From: Achatina immaculata
Taxonomy: Eukaryota > Mollusca > Gastropoda > Stylommatophora > Achatinidae
Reading direction: 5' to 3'
NCBI GenBank assembly: GCA_009760885.1
Contig: CM019696.1
Span: forward strand, 40,986,267-41,050,266
DNA: 64,000 nucleotides
The notes beneath the pieces were generated by a model, which saw nothing but the letters and a program-made list of their open reading frames with translations, did not search any database and was not told the origin of the DNA. Each line of letters begins with the position of its first letter. The stretch's first letter is position 1. The translations under genes and the position numbers were made by a program. Of this stretch, positions 58,401-64,000 are shown in pieces.

Positions 58401-61400
58401 TGGGCAGACTAGTGACCAGAGGTTGAAATATGCTGTCAAGAAAGTCAGAGATTTGTTCCGTAGGGCAGGAACAAGCAGACACTATGGGCCTTCCTGGGTT
58501 GCCTGGTTTGTGAATCTTAGGGAGTAGATAAAAGGATGGCTTCCCTAAGCAGCTGTCGTGGATGTGAAGATGTGTAGCCGAGTCCTGTGGATGAGTTCGT
58601 TGATTGTGTCACGAACATGGTGGTTGTTGGCCAGAGTCGGATCTTGAGGGCGAGAGGCATAAAATTTAGTGTTGCTCAGCTGGTCCATGGCCTCCTGGAT
58701 GTACAATTCTTTCTTCCAACAAACAATGGCCCCGCCCTTGTCTGCACTCTTGATCACGATATCATGCCTGCGCTGGAGTTGAGAAAGTGCGCGCTGCTCC
58801 CGGGGGTCAAGTTAGAGTGTCATACACGGGGAAGGCAAAGCTTGCGGATTTCGTAGAGAGTATGATCAATGTAGAGGTCCAAGGCACGAGACGCTCCTGC
58901 TGAATGTGTCCAGGTGGATGGTTGTTTAGAGAAGTAAGAGAAAGGGTCATCATCGGAAGTGGATTGGGATGATGAAGGTTGGGACGCTACTTGGAAATGG
59001 AACTTTAAACGCAGTCTGTGATGGAAACGGTGGACATCTTGAAGGAGTGAGAACTGGTCAGCAGAAGGATATGTCCAAAGAATTCTCACAGACTTTTCCT
59101 TAATTCTTTCATTCCTCGTGACTTCAGTTGAGTGATTAACTAATATACAAACTTTTAAATACTTGTGTAAACAATTTCATATAAAATTACCTAATGGGAT
59201 ACATTTATGTTTAACCCAATGTTTTATGTTTATTAGAAGCATTGTCTTCTTAGATGTTATGCATTTTTATTTTGTCTGACATGAGACAAATAGACTTTTT
59301 TTTTGGTGGGGGGGGGGTTATAAAAGCTTTTTATTTGTTGCTTTCTTTTGTTTTTAACAATTTCAAATGACTGACACTCACTTTAATTGTGATACATACC
59401 TGTGAGATCTTCAAAAGAGGTATAAGCTTTCAGGCGAAACCGCTTTCTATAATTGTTAAATGACTGCAGCCTGAGTTTTCTCCCATGCAGGATGGTGTCC
59501 TTGAGGACAGGAAGTGTATATGGACCATGGTTGTGGTGTGACATCTAGGAAGGAGATTTGTTTGATTGCACTAGTTTAGATGTAATACTGGTATATATTA
59601 AAAAAATGACATGAAATTAAAGCTTAAGCACTAGTGTGCTGACAGGTCAAGGAAAATATGGGCACTAACACCATATCCCTATATGCCTCTACGGCATTAA
59701 AGGATTACCTTTACCTTTACCTTTTTTACTAGTTGTAAAAACGGCCGTAAAAGGATTTATTGTGGGTTTAGCTGAGATTAATTAACTTGTACAAACTCCC
59801 CGTAACTGCAAGCTGTTGTTCTTTGCTGCCAATGCTGTTGAGATGTTGAGGCACAGCATTGTATTGGCGTGAGAGCGGGTTATGGCAGCTATTTTTTCAG
59901 TCCCGGAGTACAGCTAAAAAGCAGGGGGTGTGAAAGTGAAATGCTTCTTTACCAGACTCCACCACCATGGGGACTATGACAATCCCTGCCTCATTAGATT
60001 GGCTATGCCTGTTACCGGGGGTACAATGGAGAAGTGAAACAGGGTCTTGGTCAGCAATGGGTTGCTAACCCTGATTCTGGTATATCAACTGTGGGTCACT
60101 GATTACCTTATCAGGCATCTTTACCCCCTGAAATGAATTAAAGAAACAACAAAGAATTCATCAATCTAACTGGTAAAGACTAACGAAATAACAACATTTT
60201 ATGGTTTTAAGTTGTCACTTGGAAGTTCAAACTTGTGTTGTAGAATTACTGCGAAGTACTGCAAGATTCAACTCTAAAGCAGACTGTTTCATAAGTCTTG
60301 ATTTCTTTTTATGACCTGGAAGATATGCTGCAAGGACAGCACAACTGATTGTGGAATGACTTGTCACTGGAAGAGTGAAAGTTGCATACTATGTCTGAAA
60401 TTGTCCAGTCAACTCAGCAGTAAAAGTAGATAGCTTATAGCTGTGTTTGGTAAGCTGTTTGGCAAATCACACTAGAGAATATACATGGCTGTAATTGTTA
60501 AAAAGGAAATAAATGACATTCACATATAAATCTTATGCTGATGATCAAGTGATGAAACAAATAAGGTTCTTAGTTGGAGATAAATACAAGGCATTTAAAT
60601 GAAGGTATGCAGATTTGTAAATAATGTGATTTAAAGCATATAAAAAGCATTCATTTCTCTTACATTTGAATGCAGTATGTCCACAAAGTTGGAGTTTTTT
60701 CTGTGTAAAGTTTAGAGCAAGACTGTCAACATATTTGTTACTCAAATGTGAAAGAAAAAAAAGTTGCTCATAAGTACTGCAAGAATTAAATAGATTTTGT
60801 CAATGATGAAACATAAAACCTATTTGCTAAATAAGATCACCATAGCTCATATGCCACATATACTGCTCAGCATAATTATCTTCACTACTGTCTGGTTACT
60901 CACATATTCCAACTGTGTTTAAGAACTTGGTCATGTAAAATCAGTTTCCTTGATTATGTTTATGTTCCTTTTCAGGTTCTAACAACAATCCTGTATTTGT
61001 CTCTTTTTTTTTTTTTTCAAATGTGAGCTCTCTTCTTTCTCTAAATCTGGCCTGAAGTTCACAGTTCCAAACATTTAAATAATTCTTCTTGTTATACAGT
61101 TTTTGAGCATAGTTGGAAATAATAACATTTGTGAGACAGAGTTAGCCTTGAAAGTCTATAGAACAAACATTTTAGATTTTTTTAAGGCTAATCCTATCTA
61201 TTCTGCTCTATCATTTCTGTTATAATGAATGACCATAACTGTGAATCCATTAGAGCACATTCTGGCATGGTATATGCTCTTGCAGAATTCCAAAGAGAGC
61301 AGAGACTTTCTTACAGAACGCCAAAGTTGGTAAACTGAAGATGGCCTAAACCCTGCATCTCTACCTTGCCTGCTGTCAGAAATAAGGCTGCAATACAGTA

Positions 61401-64000
61401 GGGTTTAATGTTGTCCCTGTCATAGTGGTACCAAGCATTATGTTTCATTCAGATGGCACTGTCCTGTCTTCTTGTACTATGCCAAAGGACATGAGTAATA
61501 GAGTGATATTCATTTATCATTATAAACTGTCAACATTTTCTTCTTCTTCAGCTTTCTGAGCCATTAAGGCTCATTGTTGCAGATAAAGATTTTGTCTCTA
61601 TTCCTAATCTTCTCTCTCTAGTTGGTGACACCAATTTATTTTATATCATCTTTTATTTTGTCTTTCCATCTCTGTCTTGGTCTACCTCTTGATCTTGTTT
61701 CCTTCAATTCTTGTACATACATGATTTTCATATCATCACATAAAAGAATGATAAACTCATCATCATCATCATCAGGTGCCATGCCAACTGGCTTTAGCTA
61801 TTATGCTTCTCCAGAGTACACGATCCTTCATGCAGGCCATTAGCTCAGTTGGTGATCTCCTCTCACACCATCCCATCAGACTGTCCAGTATCATTTCTCT
61901 TGGTCTTCCTCTTGATCTTCTTCCTTCTATTTTTCATGTTGTTATAATATTTTCAATGCCCTCTCTTCTTGTTGCATGACCTATGAAAGTACATTGTCTC
62001 TCTCTTATTTTTTTTGACAAGATTTGTTGTCTCACCAGCTCTTCTCACACATTCTTCATTAGTTATTTTTGCTGTCAAGAGAATTCACAACATTCTTCTA
62101 ATAAACCACATTTCTGCTGCTTCCAGTGACTTTTATGTAGACCTACCTATTGTCCATTATTCACTTCCATATAACAAGACAGATTCAATAAAGCATTTCA
62201 GGACTTGTTTTCTAACATTCACTGATAAGGATGTGTTGCATAATATGTTTTTCATTCTCTGAAATGCAGTCTTTGCTCGGCCTATTCTGTTCTTAATTTT
62301 TGTTTTGCATTTCCCACCTGAAGTTATTACTGCTCCAATGTATGTGAATTTTCTGCACCTGCTTTAGAATAGTTCCATTTAATTTTATACTGTATTTTGG
62401 TGGATTCTGTTTCTTAGATATAACCATAGTCTCTGTCTTTTTGATGTTCAAAGTAAGGCCTTTCTGTTCACTTTCTTTGGCCACTTTATCCAAGAGATTT
62501 TGCAGGTCTTGTTAGTTCTCTGCTATCAGTACTGTGTCGTCAGCATACCGAAGGTTGTTAATATTGTAACCTCCTACTTTTATACCTGGTTCTCCAATGA
62601 TTGTTCTTAGAATATTCTCGCTGTACATAGAAAAAAGATCTGGAGATAGTACACACCCCTGTTGCACTCCCTGTTTTATTGGCTGATATTTCCAGTTTTA
62701 TTTTCAACTCAAATCACTGCTTCCTGCTGCCAGTAGAGATGTTTTACAATCCTCAATAAACTCTGTCTGATAATAACAACAGAAATGTTAGTTCTAAAAA
62801 ATGCTCAGACTATACCTACTTGACCTGCTCTTTGTCTGGACAGTGAGTCTGTAAATGCTGAAATCCCATGCTTCACCACCAGTTCAGAATGGAACATGAA
62901 GTCTTTCATTTGGTAGATAGTTCCACTTACATTAAACTCATCTGGCAGGAGAGGGTGCCAATGGTACAAGTGGTTAAACTCCACATTAATTTTGTTTTGG
63001 TACTGGAAGCTTTCACCAAACAGAACTTCTGGCTTAAATTTGATCTTGATGTTGTAGTATGCTAGATGTTCAACATAGTCTTCAATCACAATTTTGATTG
63101 TTTCACCTGTAATATGTAACACAAAAGTTTCATGCAGATCATAAACATAAAATATCATCACCACTTTTGTCCTCAGTGTCAAAATAGTTTTAAAAATACT
63201 CCATATTTCAAAACTGTCTGTAAATCTAAGACCGAACAACCATAAATGAAAGCAAAATAATCCTCAATATTACTTGCTGACAAGAGGTTTCTATTCATAG
63301 TCATAAGAAGATTCCCCCACCACTACTATTTTTAATCAAGAGGCAATATTGATTTTTAATCATCTAATTTACATACAGGAAGATCCAAAATTATACGAAT
63401 AAGCAAATTTGAAAACTGACATTAAAAAAAACTTATGAGGGGGAAAGAATAAGACAACCAAGTAAAGTCATAAATAGCTGAAAACTATTGCTCCAGCCAG
63501 TGATGCTGGTGTGGTTTTATCTCCCTGGAACATACCCTTCTTATCTGTTGATGCTGCGAAGATGTTTGAACATGAGTATCTGTCGAACCCCTGTCAGTTT
63601 TCTTCCTCAAAAATACAGGGTTCTCAGGGAACCCCTGCTCCATTAACCTATTATTAGGATCTCCAGTGGAGAGGTAGGACAGCCTTGGCTGGGTGTGGTT
63701 CAATGGTCCTCATAACCACTCTGTCACTCTAGCACAGTGTGGTTCAATGGTCCTCATAACCACTCTGTCACTCTAGCACAATCTTCTTGTATAATCCAAA
63801 ACATGATGAAAAAAAAATACATCATGAATATGCTTACCTAGTATGATAAGTTTAGCTGTCTGAAACAATCTCTCATCATCCCAGTCAGGGTGTTCCAGTT
63901 TCATGACATCACAGACCCTGTTGTGTTCTCTCATCCAGATGGTGTGATACAAAAATAAACCAGGCAAAAGACCAAAGAATGGATGTGCTAAAGCAAACTG
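46082..64000 (-). CDS. PTGS: Prostaglandin G/H synthase (cyclooxygenase), C-terminal four exons, 5' part outside window
   Basis: Minus-strand exons 64000-63838 (open at the window edge), 63106-62820, 59544-59400 and 46455-46082 join in phases 1, 0, 1 into one frame ending in TAG. The enzyme converts arachidonate to prostaglandin G2 and then H2 on the lumenal face of the ER and nuclear membrane. Seen in order: [13 protein letters not shown] motif ([12 protein letters not shown]), the haem and radical site [12 protein letters not shown] holding the catalytic Tyr and proximal His, [24 protein letters not shown]-type motif, IGGPFSVKG with the Ser that aspirin acetylates in vertebrate enzymes, and [20 protein letters not shown]. 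At vertebrate position 523 the residue is Val (COX-2-like), at 513 Gln (neither His nor Arg) and at 527 Gly. The protein ends in KDEL. The COX-2 C-terminal degradation insert is absent. All introns are GT-AG. Confidence 0.95.
46573..46970. repeat. 44-bp tandem repeat, about 9 copies, in last COX intron
   Basis: tctgaagacagttttgaagt, followed by aggtatatcttagagctaat and cttt, repeats at 44-base spacing (46621, 46665 and so on). Internal units are almost identical; the first unit is diverged (gcctgtacatc). Confidence 0.95.
47110..47416. mobile_element. hAT-type MITE
   Basis: Ends read cagagttctcatttggtggt on the left and, inverted from the right, cagcggttcccaattaacaa: the hAT (Charlie-like) terminus of form cagnggttctcaa. 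Flanking 8-mers agctgagc (47102-47109) and ggctaagc (47417-47424) match at six of eight positions, fitting an aged 8-bp target duplication. No transposase. Confidence 0.7.
47417..47740 (-). mobile_element. LINE family F, RT C-terminal end
   Basis: Minus strand encodes [40 protein letters not shown] and [15 protein letters not shown], a characteristic C-terminal end of RTE/Nimb-like ORF2 proteins. Interrupted by a poly(T) tract. Confidence 0.75.
48030..48610 (+). mobile_element. LINE family A, 3' end fragment (antisense to COX)
   Basis: A 142-codon frame encodes [40 protein letters not shown] and [20 protein letters not shown], continuing to the 3' end gggaggcaaagttcctccag. It is the only LINE-derived fragment recognised in this COX intron that lies opposite to the gene. 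Confidence 0.9.
48665..48745 (-). mobile_element. LINE family A, extreme 3' end
   Basis: Contains atttgcatgtcccttgcgga and attcctgtagacctctcg, then the match stops: a very short 5'-truncated insertion. Confidence 0.6.
48825..50062 (-). mobile_element. LINE family B, reverse transcriptase
   Basis: Two long minus-strand frames. 50046-49537 covers RT motifs: [55 protein letters not shown] and the active-site [10 protein letters not shown]. 49483-48830 covers the C-terminal part ([63 protein letters not shown]). One frameshift near 49520. The 3' end is a (CT)n tract (48806-48824). The active-site Asp pair is intact. Confidence 0.92.
50138..52038 (-). mobile_element. LINE family A (BovB/RTE-like), RT with longest intact frame
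   Basis: A 413-codon uninterrupted minus-strand frame (51639-50398) carries the [102 protein letters not shown] and the active site [11 protein letters not shown] second frame (52127-51621) covers the preceding linker. The C-terminus (50461-50276) is in another frame; the 3' tail is attc-type at 50138. It is the least decayed LINE in the window and supplies the empty-site reference for the mariner. Confidence 0.95.
52040..56058 (-). mobile_element. Family I LINE with endonuclease, RT and RNase H
   Basis: Minus strand, in order: ORF1-like region (55809-55471: [20 protein letters not shown]), endonuclease (55186-54785: [31 protein letters not shown]), linker (54533-54132), RT start (53985-53626: [31 protein letters not shown]), RT active site (53514: [14 protein letters not shown]), then RNase H (52830-52309: [42 protein letters not shown]) and the C-terminal region. 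An RNase H after the RT places it with the I/Jockey-Loa side of LINEs. Several frameshifts; not active. Confidence 0.93.
56060..56580 (-). mobile_element. LINE family A, 5' end of endonuclease ORF
   Basis: A 162-codon frame encodes a hydrophilic leader and then the endonuclease start: [40 protein letters not shown] and [13 protein letters not shown]. In another frame [13 protein letters not shown] continues the domain up to the junction with the family I element at about 56058. The remaining endonuclease is absent here. Confidence 0.9.
56930..59090 (-). mobile_element. Penelope-like element with GIY-YIG endonuclease, palm domain deleted
   Basis: Minus strand: N-terminal region (59089-58820), [20 protein letters not shown] and [18 protein letters not shown] (58757-58545), RT motif [20 protein letters not shown] (58482-58132), then the post-RT linker [20 protein letters not shown] and [20 protein letters not shown], and the endonuclease [20 protein letters not shown] with [10 protein letters not shown] (58107-57490). 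The active-site motif of the palm is missing, and the YIG of GIY-YIG reads YIR. Order RT then GIY-YIG is diagnostic of Penelope-like elements. It lies in sense in the last COX intron. Confidence 0.93.
56942..56972 (-). ncRNA. Hammerhead-like motif in Penelope-like element
   Basis: Minus strand ctcgagtaaggctcacgccg followed by aaatatc. Shares ggctcacgccgaaa with the foldback arms at 20228 and 20971. The first core is degenerate. Hammerhead ribozymes are known in the terminal repeats of Penelope-like elements; activity here is unlikely or unknown. Confidence 0.35.
59101..59399 (-). other. COX intron sequence next to the Penelope-like element
   Basis: AT-rich intron with a T/G tract at 59299-59320. 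No exon recognised. Confidence 0.4.
59400..59544 (-). CDS. PTGS: COX short exon between haem-site exon and terminal exon
   Basis: Acceptor ttcctag precedes 59544 and donor gtatgt follows 59400; 145 nt, phase 0 in and phase 1 out. It encodes [20 protein letters not shown], then [20 protein letters not shown] and [15 protein letters not shown] and SFEDLTG match the corresponding cyclooxygenase helix, and phases fit both neighbours exactly. It contains no long open frame of its own; it was found by looking for the missing segment of the enzyme. Confidence 0.9.
59640..59730 (+). mobile_element. SINE 3' end with ctttac tail
   Basis: gcactaacaccatatcccta followed by tatgcctctacggcattaaa and a (ctttac)n tail at 59704-59727. 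The caccatatccc block matches the end of the SINE at 29545. Confidence 0.6.
59795..60130 (+). repeat. Dispersed repeat X, copy 6, in COX intron
   Basis: Unexpanded copy: ccccgtaactgcaagctgtt, gttgaggcacagcattgtat, cagtcccggagtacagctaa, agactccaccaccatgggga, then gggtcttggtcagcaatggg and atatcaactgtgggtcactg. Confidence 0.8.
60131..61539. other. COX intron, nothing recognised
   Basis: AT-rich; no exon or element could be supported. Confidence 0.4.
61540..62720 (-). mobile_element. LINE family D, RT fragment
   Basis: Minus strand carries [14 protein letters not shown] (62558-62517) and then [40 protein letters not shown], with RT connection sequence to about 61780, where (catcat)n and ggtgccatgccaactggc mark the 3' end. 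A further related 3' end (attgttgcagataaag) lies at 61560-61700. Frameshifts throughout; sense to COX. Confidence 0.85.
62820..63106 (-). CDS. PTGS: COX exon carrying catalytic Tyr and proximal haem His
   Basis: Acceptor catattacag precedes 63106 and donor gtaggt follows 62820; 287 nt, phase 1 in and phase 0 out. The core is [16 protein letters not shown]: Tyr of YHWH is the radical-forming residue and the following His is the haem ligand in vertebrate numbering 385 and 388. The exon ends SLSRQRAGQ, where vertebrate enzymes have a similar RQ-AG motif. Confidence 0.93.
63490..63790 (+). repeat. Dispersed repeat X, diverged copy 7, with 44-bp duplication
   Basis: atctccctggaacataccct, gttgatgctgcgaagatgtt, and agtggagaggtaggacagcc correspond to blocks of repeat X. 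The piece gtgtggttcaatggtcctca ... ctctagcaca occurs twice, at 63693 and 63737. It lies in the COX intron between 63107 and 63837. Confidence 0.6.
63838..64000 (-). CDS. PTGS: COX exon with MREHNRVCD motif (partial at window end)
   Basis: Open from the window edge to donor gtaagc (63837 downward). It encodes [20 protein letters not shown], then [20 protein letters not shown] and [15 protein letters not shown], a highly conserved cyclooxygenase segment. It leaves in phase 1, matching the next exon. Confidence 0.93.

Overview
This is invertebrate animal (metazoan) DNA: AT-rich, with spliced genes, long introns and a heavy load of decayed transposons. Gene content and repeat types (several LINE groups, Penelope-like elements, tRNA-derived SINEs, mariner, Tigger/pogo) would fit a mollusc or another lophotrochozoan; the phylum is inference only. 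No prokaryotic or viral gene organisation is present.

Three host genes can be supported. (1) A TNF-superfamily ligand gene on the + strand: four phase-compatible exons (177-204 tentative, 4567-4766, 5934-6054, 9652-9776) encode the C-terminal TNF homology domain and its stop codon; the N-terminal part lies before the window. (2) A single-exon 103-residue basic coiled-coil protein on the + strand (30527-30838), family not recognised. (3) A prostaglandin G/H synthase (cyclooxygenase) gene on the - strand: four exons (64000-63838 partial, 63106-62820, 59544-59400, 46455-46082) give the C-terminal half of the enzyme with the catalytic Tyr/His pair, the acetylatable Ser and a literal KDEL ending. 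The TNF and COX genes, both inflammation-associated in vertebrates, converge and are about 36 kb apart.

Layout: 1-9.8 kb is the TNF gene, whose first visible intron carries a 68-copy in-register 34-bp minisatellite. 9.8-30 kb is a graveyard of LINE fragments, SINEs, a truncated mariner, and a 950-bp Penelope-derived foldback element. 30.5 kb is the small gene; 31.2-32.4 kb is an internally deleted Tigger element. 33-46 kb holds more LINE copies, including one interrupted by a mariner whose empty site can be read from a sister LINE copy. 46-64 kb is the COX gene; its 12.9-kb last intron is filled mostly with LINE and Penelope-like sequence in the same orientation as the gene.

Several repeat families are labelled here only by letters of my own (LINE families A-F, dispersed repeat X). 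I did not find a convincing new multi-gene system. The most unusual items are dispersed repeat X, which expanded into tandem arrays at two different internal points; the foldback Penelope derivative with hammerhead-like motifs in both arms; a precise 176-bp microinversion in a LINE; and the KDEL-ended cyclooxygenase.
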